From NCBI GenBank assembly GCA_003490025.1, contig DNJC01000055.1, positions 70,000-133,999 of the forward strand: a DNA stretch of 64,000 bases, given 5' to 3'. Shown piece by piece: positions 45,372 through 55,093 of this stretch. Positions within the stretch are counted from its first letter, which is position 1, and every line of letters starts with the position of its first letter. The notes beneath the pieces were generated by a model that saw only the letters and a list, made by a program, of their open reading frames with translations, was not told the origin of the DNA and made no database searches. The translations under genes and the position numbers were made by a program. The DNA is from Geobacter sp. Lineage in GTDB: Bacteria > Desulfobacterota > Desulfuromonadia > Geobacterales > Geobacteraceae.

Positions 45372-45854
45372 ATGAAAACTGCGCAAAGACCCCAAAATGG
45401 GCAGGCACTGGTCGAAATGGCGATCATCCTACCGCTGCTGTTATTGTTAGTTTTAGGGTTGGCAGACTACGCCCGTGCGCTGTACATCAAAAACAGCTTA
45501 AACAACGCAGCACGTTCAGGCGCCAGGGCTGCGGCGGTCATTCCGCACCACCAATTATATAATGAGTCAGGCGCGCTCAGTTCGCCTGCAACCCCGACGG
45601 CGAATACGATAAGGAGCAACCTGTTCAATGGGATCCCCGATTCGGTCACCTATACCTTGAATATACTTGATTCCACCGGCACCAATCCCGTAACGGGGCC
45701 GGCGTCGGCCGGCAACATAGTCAAAGTAGCCGTGACCTGGACGGACGTCCCTATGATCACACCTCTATATAAGATAGTCGGGATTATCAGCAACACTCAG
45801 ACAGGCCCTTATGTCCTTACACTCACCGGTCAGGCTGCGATGCGGTACGAATAA
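45372..45854 (+). CDS. TadE-like pseudopilin
   Basis: The 160-residue protein has the prepilin-like N-terminus of TadE: a basic NGQ, then ALVEMAIILPLLLLLVLGLADYAR with the glutamate typical of TadE (ALVEMA), followed by a periplasmic domain. TadE pseudopilins help assemble Flp/Tad pili. No Tad ATPase or secretin gene is nearby, so it may work with a machine encoded elsewhere. GAGG precedes ATG 45372. Confidence 0.85.
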   Translation: MKTAQRPQNGQALVEMAIILPLLLLLVLGLADYARALYIKNSLNNAARSGARAAAVIPHHQLYNESGALSSPATPTANTIRSNLFNGIPDSVTYTLNILDSTGTNPVTGPASAGNIVKVAVTWTDVPMITPLYKIVGIISNTQTGPYVLTLTGQAAMRYE

Positions 45855-45941
45855 GATGAGCCGTCATCATTCCCTGATAGCTGCCATGGATTCAGCTGAC
45901 CAACCGAGCAGTTTTTAGAAAAAGAGTTTGTGGGTATTTTT

Positions 45942-47069
45942 ATGACTGAAAACTTGTCCAAAAAGGAACGTGGGTTCGTAGTAATCGTGCTGGCACTGGG
46001 CACACTCGTTATGTTGTTTGCCTTGGCAGGACTGGCCATCGACGTCAGCCGCGCGTACGTCGTTAAAGGTGAACTCCAGAAGGCTGCAGACGCGGCTGCC
46101 CTGGCAGGTGCGGGGAACCTCTACATGTCCAATCCGTCGAGCCCCGCTACCCCCATCCTTTCCTGGGCCAACGCCGAGAGTAGCGCTACCAATTTTATCG
46201 GCAAAAATACGGCCAATGGCCGCGCACTTACCGATGGTTTGGTTGAGGCAGGTTACTGGAAAATCGCCTCACCCACGTCTAATACGCTTAATCCCAAGGG
46301 AACAGTCCCGGGCAGTTGTTCGTCTACCGGCTCCAGTTGCACCAACAACTCCGATTGCAGCGCATCGGAGGTATGTATTCAGGATTATGCCCCCGCGGTC
46401 AAAGTCACCATAAGGAAATCCCCTGGAAACAACGGTGGAGCGTTGACGACATTTTTTGCCCGTGTTGTCGGCTGGGAAGAATTCCAGGTGGCTGCCGGCG
46501 CGATTGCCGTATCAGGGTTTGTCGGCTCTGTCCCTCCCGGCCTTGCATTCCCTTTCGCAGTTACCGCGTGCGTCGTCAATGACTATTTTTCCCAAGTCCC
46601 ACTTCCAGACCCGCCTACCGAGGTGACCGACGTCTCGATTTACCACCTGAAGAATGGGACGGACGTTTCGCCCGGCCAGTGGACAAATCTTCTGCAGGGA
46701 AGGGATCCCTCCGCCGAAACGGTAAAGGCATATATTGAGAACCTCAATGATCCCAAAGATGGGACGCCATCGCCAGCCACGAATGCAGGAGATCCGGTCT
46801 ATCTCGATCCGGGAACAAAAGCTGCCGTGTATCGGGAGACACAACAGTTGATAGATTCCGGGCGTGGACTCGTTTACCTGCCCGTCGTCGACTGCACCAT
46901 TGTTCCCAACACAACCATGCAGATCAGGGGATACGTCGCCTTTCAACTCACCAGTACTACAAACTCATCGATGACAGGACATTTGGTATCAATGTATATG
47001 ATCCCTCCCGGCACTGGGCCTGGCGGAGGAATCGGCAACACCGTTTCAGCACCCAAATTGGTAAAATGA
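45942..47069 (+). CDS. TadG-like membrane-anchored Tad protein
   Basis: The 375-residue product has an N-terminal helix (about 12-35) followed by GLAIDVSRAYVVKGELQKAADAAALAGAG, the TadG/TadE-like 'pilus assembly' motif. The rest is exported and beta-rich, with a Cys-rich stretch GSCSSTGSSCTNNSDCSASE (about 126-145) that could form disulfides. It follows TadE by 87 bases and shares its promoter. ATG 45942 is used; a GTG four codons earlier is an alternative. Confidence 0.75.
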   Translation: MTENLSKKERGFVVIVLALGTLVMLFALAGLAIDVSRAYVVKGELQKAADAAALAGAGNLYMSNPSSPATPILSWANAESSATNFIGKNTANGRALTDGLVEAGYWKIASPTSNTLNPKGTVPGSCSSTGSSCTNNSDCSASEVCIQDYAPAVKVTIRKSPGNNGGALTTFFARVVGWEEFQVAAGAIAVSGFVGSVPPGLAFPFAVTACVVNDYFSQVPLPDPPTEVTDVSIYHLKNGTDVSPGQWTNLLQGRDPSAETVKAYIENLNDPKDGTPSPATNAGDPVYLDPGTKAAVYRETQQLIDSGRGLVYLPVVDCTIVPNTTMQIRGYVAFQLTSTTNSSMTGHLVSMYMIPPGTGPGGGIGNTVSAPKLVK

Positions 47070-47105
47070 AATAGACTCTTCTTGCCTAGTCCGCGAGCAA
47101 TACCC

Positions 47106-47143
47106 AAAGGCCTCCTGGCAACCGCCAGGAGGCCTTTTTATTT
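47106..47143 (+). terminator. Rho-independent terminator
   Basis: AAAGGCCTCCTGGC and GCCAGGAGGCCTTT pair perfectly around AACC and are followed by TTTATTT. It ends the TadE/TadG unit. Confidence 0.92.
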
Positions 47144-47295
47144 CCGTCTCAGTCCGTTGTCATCTTTAATCGAGCCCGCCGTCAGAAGACGATGCGCCAG
47201 AAGACAAATTGCATAATGCGCCAACTCCTGTAAAGTTAATGAATCTCGTCCTCTAAGGCTTCAAATGCACTTGGCCTCATAACAGGAAAAAGCGC

Positions 47296-49917
47296 ATGTC
47301 CGATAACAACCTGGCGCCAACCGAAGACGCAGCTCCCGGCATGGTTGGTCCGGCCCGCTGGTACAGGATCATCACCTTTTTGCCGTACCTGGTCATGACA
47401 CTGTCATTGGTTACGACTTGGCTCTTCTGGAGCCAGTACGACCAAAGTCTCGCCGTCCGTTCGCAGACGGCCTTCGACGACAGGACCCAGGATATCGCGA
47501 ACAGGTTTTTCAACCGGATGACCGACGACGAGGAGATCCTGAGAGGGGCGGCCGGCCTGTTCAATGCCAGCGAGAATGTCACCCGTGACGAATGGCGCCG
47601 CTACGTCGCGTCGCTTGCACTTGGAAAGAACTACACCGGCTTCCAGGGCATCGGCTTTTCCGAGGTGGTCCGCCGCGAGGACAAGGACCGCCACATTCGG
47701 CGCGTACGGGCGGAAGGATATCCCTCGTACAGGATTTGGCCCGAGGGAGAGCGGAAGGAATATACCTCCATCGTCTTTTTGGAACCCTTCGACTGGCGGA
47801 ACCAGCGGGCCTTCGGCTACGACATGTTCTCCGAACCGGTCCGCCGCGAAGCCATGGGAAAGGCCCGGGACGGAGGAACTGCTGCCGTAACCGGTCCTGT
47901 CATCCTGATGCAGGAAACGGAGCAGGACAGGCAGACAGGGATATTGATGTACCAGCCGGTGTACAACCCGCGCCTCCCACTCGATACGGTGGCCCAGCGC
48001 CGCGCCGCTATCAAGGGGTATGCCTACAGTCCGATCAGGGTGAAGGACTTCATGTCGGCCACCTTCCCCAAGCCGCCCATGGACGTCGGTTTCCGGATCT
48101 TCACCGGAACGGAACCAAAGCCAGTCACCATGCTGTTCGACAGCGTCTCCGCCTGGGACGTCAAACTTCCCGACGGCTACAAGGGAGGGTTGCAGAAGAC
48201 GCTATCCCTTCAAAAGTTCGGCCGACACTGGCTGATCACCTTTCAGTCCCTGCCGGGCTTCGGCCTGGAGGGGCGCAAGAACGAATCCAGGAGCTACTTG
48301 ATCGGCGGAGTGACGGTCAGCCTGCTCCTGGGCGTCATTGCGTTCATGCTCCGTTCCGCCCATGCCAGCGCCCTGGCTGCGGCACGGGCGCTGAAGGAGA
48401 GCCGGGAACGGTACCGGCAACTTTCCGAGGACAGTCCCGCACACATCGCGACATTCCTCCCCGACGGCACGATCACCTACGTCAACCCGGCCTTCGCCCA
48501 CGGCATCGGCCGGACGCAGGACGAACTCGTGGGCGTGAACATCTTCGGCACCCTGCTGCCGGACTTCCAGGTTTCGGTGCAGCAGGGGCTCGCCGCCCTT
48601 TCGCCGCAGCATCCGACCGAGACCCACGAAGAGGCCCGCCTCGCCCCCGACAAAAGCATCATCTGGCATCAATGGACCAACCGGGCGATCTTCGACGAAC
48701 AGGGGAAGATCGCCAAGATCCAGGGGGTCGGCCAGGACATCACGGATCGCAAGAGGGCCGAGGAGGAACGAGCCCGCCTGGAACAGCAGATGGTGCAGGC
48801 CCAGAAGCTGGAGAGCCTTGGCCTTCTTGCAGGCGGCGTGGCCCATGACTTCAACAACATCCTCACGGCGATCATAGGCAACGTCGACCTGTCCCTGATG
48901 AAGCTCCCGGAGGGTTCCCCCGTCGCGGACAATCTCCACCAAATAGAGAAAGCGGCGACCAGGGCGGCCTATCTAGCCAAGCAGATGCTCGCCTACTCCG
49001 GCAAAGGAAGGTTCATCATCGAGAAGGTAGACCTGAACCGGGTCATCGTGGAGCTACGGAACATCCTAGAGGCATCCATCTCCAGGAACGCGGACCTCGT
49101 GCTCAAGCTCCAAAAGCCGCTGCCAGCGGTAGAGGCCGACGCCAACCAGGTGCGTCAGATACTGATGAACCTTGCCATGAACGCCTCAGAAGCCATAGGG
49201 GAAGACAGCGGCGCCATCACCATCAGCACCGGGAGCGTCGACTACGACCGGGACGGCTTGAAGGATGTCCTGCTGGGTCAGGGCATGGCGGAAGGGAGCT
49301 ACGTGTTTCTGGAGGTCGCCGACACCGGCTGCGGCATGGAGAAGGAAGTCCGGGGAAAGATTTTCGATCCCTTCTTCACCACCAAGTTCACCGGCCGCGG
49401 CCTTGGGCTGGCTGCCGTTCACGGCATCGTCCGCGGGCATAAAGGCGGCATGAAGATCAGCAGCGAACCAGGTAAGGGAAGCAGGTTCACGGTGCTGCTG
49501 CCGGCCTCCGGCGCCTCGACCGAGGACGCGGCGCCGGAAAGCCGCCAGGACGACTGGAAGGGAGAGGGGAAAATCCTGCTGGTCGATGACGAGGAGTCGG
49601 TACGGGGGATCGGGACCGGGCTGCTAAGCGAACTCGGCTTTACTACCGTACTGGCCGGCGACGGACGGGAGGCCCTGGCTGTCTTCAAGGATAATCGCGA
49701 CATACGAGCCGTCATCCTGGACCTCACCATGCCAAGGATGGACGGCCAGCAGTGCTTCCGCGAGCTGCGGCTCGTCGATCCCGGGGTGAAGGTCATCATG
49801 TCCAGCGGGTTCAGCGAGCAGGACGTCGTGCAAAAGTTCGCCGGGCAGGGCCTGGCCGGGTTCATCCAGAAACCGTACAACCTGAGAGCCCTCAGGGAGA
49901 TCATGCGGAAAATCTAG
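47296..49917 (+). CDS. CHASE-PAS hybrid histidine kinase with receiver
   Basis: The 873-residue sensor has a helix at about 27-47, a periplasmic CHASE domain (about 60-290; GFQGIGFSEVVRRED, YTSIVFLEPFDWRNQRAFGYD and TGILMYQPVYN are typical), a second helix at about 334-352, one PAS (about 372-490), a kinase with His about 517 (GGVAHDFNN), ATPase boxes (LMNLAMNASEAI, DTGCGMEKE) and a receiver from about 760 (LLVDDEESVR, AVILDLTMPRMD). The CHASE domain points to an extracellular small ligand. The GLGLAAVHGI lid differs slightly from its window paralogues. No response partner is adjacent. Confidence 0.92.
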   Translation: MSDNNLAPTEDAAPGMVGPARWYRIITFLPYLVMTLSLVTTWLFWSQYDQSLAVRSQTAFDDRTQDIANRFFNRMTDDEEILRGAAGLFNASENVTRDEWRRYVASLALGKNYTGFQGIGFSEVVRREDKDRHIRRVRAEGYPSYRIWPEGERKEYTSIVFLEPFDWRNQRAFGYDMFSEPVRREAMGKARDGGTAAVTGPVILMQETEQDRQTGILMYQPVYNPRLPLDTVAQRRAAIKGYAYSPIRVKDFMSATFPKPPMDVGFRIFTGTEPKPVTMLFDSVSAWDVKLPDGYKGGLQKTLSLQKFGRHWLITFQSLPGFGLEGRKNESRSYLIGGVTVSLLLGVIAFMLRSAHASALAAARALKESRERYRQLSEDSPAHIATFLPDGTITYVNPAFAHGIGRTQDELVGVNIFGTLLPDFQVSVQQGLAALSPQHPTETHEEARLAPDKSIIWHQWTNRAIFDEQGKIAKIQGVGQDITDRKRAEEERARLEQQMVQAQKLESLGLLAGGVAHDFNNILTAIIGNVDLSLMKLPEGSPVADNLHQIEKAATRAAYLAKQMLAYSGKGRFIIEKVDLNRVIVELRNILEASISRNADLVLKLQKPLPAVEADANQVRQILMNLAMNASEAIGEDSGAITISTGSVDYDRDGLKDVLLGQGMAEGSYVFLEVADTGCGMEKEVRGKIFDPFFTTKFTGRGLGLAAVHGIVRGHKGGMKISSEPGKGSRFTVLLPASGASTEDAAPESRQDDWKGEGKILLVDDEESVRGIGTGLLSELGFTTVLAGDGREALAVFKDNRDIRAVILDLTMPRMDGQQCFRELRLVDPGVKVIMSSGFSEQDVVQKFAGQGLAGFIQKPYNLRALREIMRKI

Positions 49918-49935
49918 AGGACCTGCATTGCGGAC

Positions 49936-50700
49936 TTATTTTCCCACCCTCCCGAGCACCGCTGCGCCGTCGAGCGTCGCACGCAACGTCGCAGCGTAGT
50001 CGCCGGTGACCGGAGGGAGATCCAGGAGCGCCACCGCAACGGTCTCACGGGGCCAACCGAGGAAGACCACGTACAGTTTTCCGCTGCGCAGGTTGTTGTT
50101 GCGGTTCGTGGCAAGCGCCACTGTCGTTCGGCCCGTTTCCCTCGCCAGCCCCTGAACCGCTCCCTCGGGTAACGGCGCGTTGTGGGAGTAGCTTGCCGCG
50201 GCCTCGGCGGGGACGATGGTAAAAGCGGTTACACCACCCACCGCCGTATCGAATTCGAGAGAGAGCGACACCCCGACGTACGCCCCGGCAGGCGTAGTCG
50301 CCCCCGTGCCCTTTCCCGTGCCCTTCGTTGCCGCCGAATCGCACTCCTGGCAACCCCAAGTCACGGCATGGTGCAGGCCGCGGTAATCGTATTCGAAGCG
50401 GATCGTGTTCCCGATGATCATCCCGGGACCCCAGAAGCCGGATTTGGAGAGAACGAGGCTGCTGTCGCGGACACTCCACCGGCCGTGGGTGGAGGAATAC
50501 CGGTAGCTGCCATCGGCGTTCAGCACGAGGGACTGCATATTCCGGCAGGAACCGCCGGCCCCGGAAACGTTATAGGACGAGCAGCGGTACGTCCCCGGAG
50601 CAACCTCCCCCGTCTCGCCCGAAGCATCGGAAACCGTCGCGGCGACCAGAACTCCCATCGCCATGGTCAAAGCCGCTATTCCCCGTCGCATGCTCCTCAT
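49936..50700 (-). CDS. Secreted hypothetical protein
   Basis: The 254-residue protein has a signal peptide (about 1-26). The first half (GTYRCSSYNVSGAGGSCRNM, then SYRYSSTHGRWSVRDSSLVLS) looks beta-rich with two pairs of cysteines and a later WGCQECDSA, suggesting disulfides. A low-complexity TKGTGKGTGATT linker joins the second half. I do not recognise a family. GGAGGT precedes ATG 50700; two codons earlier GTG is an alternative. Confidence 0.65.
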   Translation of the reverse strand: MRSMRRGIAALTMAMGVLVAATVSDASGETGEVAPGTYRCSSYNVSGAGGSCRNMQSLVLNADGSYRYSSTHGRWSVRDSSLVLSKSGFWGPGMIIGNTIRFEYDYRGLHHAVTWGCQECDSAATKGTGKGTGATTPAGAYVGVSLSLEFDTAVGGVTAFTIVPAEAAASYSHNAPLPEGAVQGLARETGRTTVALATNRNNNLRSGKLYVVFLGWPRETVAVALLDLPPVTGDYAATLRATLDGAAVLGRVGK

Positions 50701-50947
50701 AACCACACCTCCACGCGCAGTACCCTAACGGCGTTGCGCCGTTTCCAGCGAAAAAACTCCCCGATCCCCTCCGGCCTATATTACTGGGCATCGGTATCTT
50801 TCCCGGAAACTTAAGCCGCCTTTAGCCGGTGGGGGCCGCGACGCGGTTCAGGGGAGCCTTGTCGGGATTTTGAGAATATAAATTTCTACAGGAACGCCAG
50901 GCGGAGGCCGATGAGAAGTTGCGGACGAACAACTTTGGGAGTAACCA

Positions 50948-51493
50948 ATGGAAACGACAAGGCCGGTCTTTTTAAAAGGATTCGTAAAAGTCCCCATTAC
51001 CCCGGAGTTGCGGGGCGGGATGTTGGCCGAAAACGACTGGGCAAAGAACCTCGGAGTGGACCAAGCTGAGCTCTTGCTGTTGGCCCATTACATGTATCCG
51101 TATCGAGGGGAGAAGGGGGCTACGGTTTTTCGCGAAGGCGACAGTGAGTCCTTCATGTGCCTCATCTGTGAAGGCCAACTCCAGATTGCCAGAAGCGATT
51201 GTTCCACCTCGCTATCCGTTGTAGGTCCCGGAAACACGGTGGGCGAGATGGCGCTCATAGACGGACACCCTCGCTCCGCTTCTGCATTGGCCTTAACCGA
51301 ACTGCTTCTCTACGTCATGACTCGCAGCAATTTCTTCCTGTTGGCCGAAGATCACCCCAAAATCTGGGGGAAGCTCATCTTTAAAATCGCCTGCCTCATG
51401 AGCAACCGGCTGCGCCTTACCAACCAAGCGCTTGCGGAGCACCTCGCGCCTGTCAGCCACGTTGAGAAGAGGTGGACGCCCACAAAAATATGA
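50948..51493 (+). CDS. Cyclic-nucleotide-binding domain protein without HTH
   Basis: The 181-residue product is one Crp/cNMP-binding domain: GATVFREGDSESFMCLICEG, then VGEMALIDGHPRSASA, which carries the phosphate-binding Glu and Arg. It ends after the dimer helix with no DNA-binding domain, so it is not a Crp-type regulator. It may act through a partner. It lies in its own unit before the exonuclease fusion. Confidence 0.82.
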   Translation: METTRPVFLKGFVKVPITPELRGGMLAENDWAKNLGVDQAELLLLAHYMYPYRGEKGATVFREGDSESFMCLICEGQLQIARSDCSTSLSVVGPGNTVGEMALIDGHPRSASALALTELLLYVMTRSNFFLLAEDHPKIWGKLIFKIACLMSNRLRLTNQALAEHLAPVSHVEKRWTPTKI

Positions 51494-51655
51494 AAGCAGG
51501 CTCTGGGGCGTTGCAGGGGCAGGCAAAGTTGCCAACGTCACCCCCGGCCCCCTTTTCTATCATCCCGCGCAGGGGGTAGCGGCAGACTCGGATATGGATT
51601 GTAAAGCTTAGCTTCAGGTAGTAGTATCCGGCGGGAATTCCTTGTGGGAGAGAGT

Positions 51656-53098
51656 ATGGAAATTTCGCCGCGGCTCTATTTGCTGGATGGGTCAAGTTAC
51701 ATCTATCGCGCCTATTATGGCTTCCGGGATATTCTCACTCCCGGCGGGATGCCTGCCAATGCCGTTTTCGGCTTCACAAAAATGCTACTGGACCTCCTGC
51801 AGGAGCATCGCCCCCATTATTTCGCCGTCGTCTTCGACCCTCCCCGCGAACATACCTTCCGCCGCGAAATCTACCCCGCATACAAGGCCCATCGGGACCC
51901 CACGCCCGAGGATCTGGTTTCCCAACTCCCGTACCTGCGGAAGATCCTGCAGGCCCTCAATATCCCCGCACTGGAAGCTTCCGGGTTTGAGGCGGACGAC
52001 GTCATAGCCACCCTGGCGCGCAGGTTCGCCGCGGAAGGAATGGATGTCACGGTCGTCACGGGCGACAAGGACTTGCTGCAGATCGTCACCGACAGGATCG
52101 GCCTCCTGGACACCATGAAGGACAAGCGTTCCGGGCCGCAGGAGGTTTTTGAGCGCTTCGGCGTCCCCCCTGAACTGGTTGCCGATGTTCTGGGACTGGC
52201 CGGCGACACCGGAGACAACATCCCCGGAGTCCCGGGGATAGGGGAGAAGATAGCGGCCAAGCTGGTACAGCAGTTCGGTTCCGTGGAAGGAGTCCTTCAG
52301 TGGAAAAGTCTCGTGAATGGGAAGGCGCGCCGGGAGAGTTTGAGCGTGCATGCCGACCAGGCCCTGCTCTCCAAGCGACTTGCCACCGTCCGGTATGATG
52401 TGCCTGTGGAGGTATCCCTGGCAGATCTGCAGAGCCGGTCACCGAACGTCCGGGAACTGGTGCCGCTGCTTCGCGAGTTGGGATTTGCCGCTTTGGAGGT
52501 CGCCTTCACCCCCCCGCCGCCCGGCGTCGTCGAGATCTACAGCGATGGTTCCGGAAGGGACTCCGGGCCGGGTGGATACGGCGTGATACTGCGCTATGGG
52601 GAGCACGAAAAGGAGTTGAGCGGGTTCGAGCCCAGTTCCACATCGCAGCGCATGGAACTTATTGCGGCGATCAGAGGACTGGAGGCGCTAAATACCCCGA
52701 AGAGGGTGCGTGTCTTCAGCGATTCCCAGTACCTGGTGCGGGGGATGAGCGAATGGCTGCGAGGCTGGATCCGCGCCGGTCGTCTGGAGACACCCGACGC
52801 ACTGAAGAATCAGGATCTCTGGCGTCGGCTTGCGGACCTCTCAGCCAAGCATAAGGTTGACTGGGAATGGGTGGCAGGGCATGCGGGGCATCCGTTCAAC
52901 GAGCGTTGCGACAAACTGGCAAAGCGCGCGGCAGAAGAGGGCGCACGCGCCGCCATCCCCCTAACTCCCCCGGTCGACATGGAAAAGGAAGTAGGGGCCA
53001 TTCCGCCTTCCGCCCCTCCTATTCAAGAAGTGCCGGCCCCTTGCACAGAGGATATGGCATTTGATGCAGATGCCGACGGCCAGTTCCGGCTCTGCTAA
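51656..53098 (+). CDS. PolA-type 5'-3' exonuclease fused to RNase HI
   Basis: The 480-residue protein joins two nucleases. Residues 1-280 are a complete 5'-3' exonuclease/FEN domain (LLDGSSYIYRAYYG, EADDVIATLA, VVTGDKDLLQIV, GDTGDNIPGVPGIGEKIA). Residues about 285-430 are RNase HI with all four acidic residues: IYSDGSGRDSGPGG (D), SQRMELIAAI (E), VFSDSQYLV (D) and NERCDKLAKR (D); the family's His (AGHAGH) is present. A Pro-rich tail of 50 residues is unassigned. There is no polymerase domain. Together the parts could remove RNA primers. ATG 51656 follows GGGAG. Confidence 0.93.
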   Translation: MEISPRLYLLDGSSYIYRAYYGFRDILTPGGMPANAVFGFTKMLLDLLQEHRPHYFAVVFDPPREHTFRREIYPAYKAHRDPTPEDLVSQLPYLRKILQALNIPALEASGFEADDVIATLARRFAAEGMDVTVVTGDKDLLQIVTDRIGLLDTMKDKRSGPQEVFERFGVPPELVADVLGLAGDTGDNIPGVPGIGEKIAAKLVQQFGSVEGVLQWKSLVNGKARRESLSVHADQALLSKRLATVRYDVPVEVSLADLQSRSPNVRELVPLLRELGFAALEVAFTPPPPGVVEIYSDGSGRDSGPGGYGVILRYGEHEKELSGFEPSSTSQRMELIAAIRGLEALNTPKRVRVFSDSQYLVRGMSEWLRGWIRAGRLETPDALKNQDLWRRLADLSAKHKVDWEWVAGHAGHPFNERCDKLAKRAAEEGARAAIPLTPPVDMEKEVGAIPPSAPPIQEVPAPCTEDMAFDADADGQFRLC

Positions 53099-53157
53099 TT
53101 CGAAGGTGAAACTCAGGCTACCACCTGCACACCCAGATGCCACAGTTCCCGCTACTT

Positions 53158-53550
53158 TTAAGATCTTTTCTGCGCTACACGTCCGCCGATAGCGAAAGAG
53201 AGCCGGGCCAGACGGCGGTGAGGGAAGCTTGGGTCGATGACCGGGATCCCTTCGCAGCAGGTTACCAGCCCATCGGCCTGGGCTTTGTCAAAGCACTCGT
53301 GGGCTGCGTTTCTGAGCGTGTCGAAGAAGAAGAGGGTTGAAACCATGGCGTTGTAGCAGGAAACTCCCAGCACCTCGTGGGGCTTCAACCCGCAGATGAA
53401 ACCGCCATACGCCACCAGGGCGACAAATGGCGCACTCACCAGTGCCGAATAAAGGGTGAGGGTCGCCCGTGCCCGGATGGCTTCCTTCGTGAGCCGTACT
53501 CCTTCCCAGGGATCTTCCTCGGAATATTCATAATAGTCACGTTCGCGCAC
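53158..53550 (-). CDS. Small membrane protein, unknown
   Basis: The 130-residue product has two likely helices (about 32-55 and 65-80), a charged N-terminus (YYEYSEEDPWEG) and five Cys in the second half. I do not recognise the family. ATG 53550 lacks a strong ribosome site. It is a single gene convergent with the exonuclease fusion. Confidence 0.55.
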   Translation of the reverse strand: MRERDYYEYSEEDPWEGVRLTKEAIRARATLTLYSALVSAPFVALVAYGGFICGLKPHEVLGVSCYNAMVSTLFFFDTLRNAAHECFDKAQADGLVTCCEGIPVIDPSFPHRRLARLSFAIGGRVAQKRS

Positions 53551-53846
53551 GGTTCACCCCCCATTGCTCCAGTACCTTAGAGTCTCCGTCGGTTTCGTCC
53601 AGTCAATTGTACCGAATCTAACGGGAATCCGAAGTCAATTCGGCCGAATAAGGGACGCTTCACATTTCACGATGAACAGTGAATCCGGTTCGAGACCTCG
53701 AAAGAACTCAGATGATCATAGGCAAACCGGGAAATTCCGGCATGAGGGAGCTTCTCTCGCAGTCTGCCTCCCTTGACATCCAACCGGTTGCTGTTAAAAA
53801 CCTTTCATCCCAAGGCGGGAAGACAACACCCAAAAAGGAGGTATCA
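53551..53846. other. Intergenic region before octaheme cytochrome
   Basis: About 300 bases with no convincing gene. A 12-base palindrome ATTCGGCCGAAT lies at 53638-53649, preceded by a shorter ACGGGAATCCG run. The cytochrome's AAGGAGG ribosome site is at the end of the region; the promoter was not resolved. Confidence 0.5.
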
Positions 53847-55082
53847 ATGCAAAGAGAATTTCTTAGATGGCTGACGGTTCTACTGACGTTTTCCCTGATC
53901 GCCCTCACGGTTTCTCCGGTCCTCGCGGCGAAGCCGGCAAAGGGGAAGAAGTCTCAATGCATCGTCTGCCACGAGAAGGTGACGCCGGGGATCGTGAAAC
54001 AGTTCCTCTCGGGGAAGATGGGGAAGACCCTGGATTGCTCTACCTGCCACGGCTCGTCCCACATGTCCGCGTCGGACGTGGCCAAGGTGAAGCTCCCCAC
54101 TCCCGATACCTGCGCACAGTGCCATGCCGAAAGGGTCAAGGAGTACCGGGCCGGCAAGCACTCACTGGCCTGGGCCGCCATGAAGGCGATGCCGATGATC
54201 ACCCACCAGCCTTCCGCAGTAGGTGGCGGGGACCTGAAGGGATGCTCCGCCTGTCACAAGGTCGGCGAGAAGCCCGCCAGCGACCTTATCAGATACGGCA
54301 CCGGCGCCTGCGACTCCTGCCACACCCGCCACAGCTTCTCGGTGAAAGAGGCACGGGACCCGCGCGCCTGCCGGACCTGCCACATGGGGTTCGACCATCC
54401 CCAGTGGGAGATGTGGCAGACCTCCAAGCACGGCACCATTTGGGAGATCGAGCCCACCACGGGGCGCGCACCCACCTGCCAGACCTGCCACATGCCGGAC
54501 GGAAAGCATGACGTGTTGACCTCCTGGGGATTCCTGGCGCTGCGGCTGCCGGAAGACGACAAGGAGTGGCTGGCGAACCGGGTTACCATACTGCAGGCGA
54601 TGGGGATTCTCGACGGGAAGGGAAATCCGACCGAGCGTCTGGACGCGGTCAAGGCGGCCAAGGTGGCGCGCCTTGACAAGGAATCCTTCGACAGGGAGCG
54701 CAGCAAGATGCTTACGGCCTGCGCCAAGTGCCATTCCCGCAGCTACGCCGAGGCCAATCTCAAGGCGGGCGACGAGGTGATCCGCGAGGTGGACAAGATC
54801 TTCGCCGATTCCATCCGCACGGTCAAATCGCTCTACGACGACGGCATCCTGAAAAAGCCCGAGGGGTGGAAATACGCTCCCGACCTGCTCCAGTTCTACG
54901 AGGCGAAGAGTTCGGTCGAGCAGGAACTCTACCTGATCTTCCTGGAATATCGGCAGCGGGCCTTCCAGGGGGCGTTCCACGCCAACCCGGATTACATGCA
55001 CTGGTACGGCTGGGCTAAGGTGAAAGAGGCGGCGGCCCGCATCAGGGAGGATGCGGATCAGATGCGGAGGGAGAGAAAGTAG
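53847..55082 (+). CDS. Octaheme c-type cytochrome, HAO family
   Basis: The 411-residue exported protein (signal peptide 1-27) has eight CXXCH heme sites: CIVCH, CSTCH, CAQCH, CSACH, CDSCH, CRTCH, CQTCH and CAKCH. The spacing and the C-terminal NPDYMHWYGWAKVKEA match hydroxylamine oxidoreductase (HAO)-type octaheme cytochromes. Family members oxidise hydroxylamine in nitrifiers, while related ones in non-nitrifiers are thought to reduce nitrite or hydroxylamine. The tyrosine that crosslinks heme P460 cannot be judged by eye. AAGGAGG lies 5 bases before ATG 53847; the longer frame upstream is spurious. It is followed by its own terminator. Confidence 0.92.
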   Translation: MQREFLRWLTVLLTFSLIALTVSPVLAAKPAKGKKSQCIVCHEKVTPGIVKQFLSGKMGKTLDCSTCHGSSHMSASDVAKVKLPTPDTCAQCHAERVKEYRAGKHSLAWAAMKAMPMITHQPSAVGGGDLKGCSACHKVGEKPASDLIRYGTGACDSCHTRHSFSVKEARDPRACRTCHMGFDHPQWEMWQTSKHGTIWEIEPTTGRAPTCQTCHMPDGKHDVLTSWGFLALRLPEDDKEWLANRVTILQAMGILDGKGNPTERLDAVKAAKVARLDKESFDRERSKMLTACAKCHSRSYAEANLKAGDEVIREVDKIFADSIRTVKSLYDDGILKKPEGWKYAPDLLQFYEAKSSVEQELYLIFLEYRQRAFQGAFHANPDYMHWYGWAKVKEAAARIREDADQMRRERK

Positions 55083-55093
55083 CGACCATCCGG

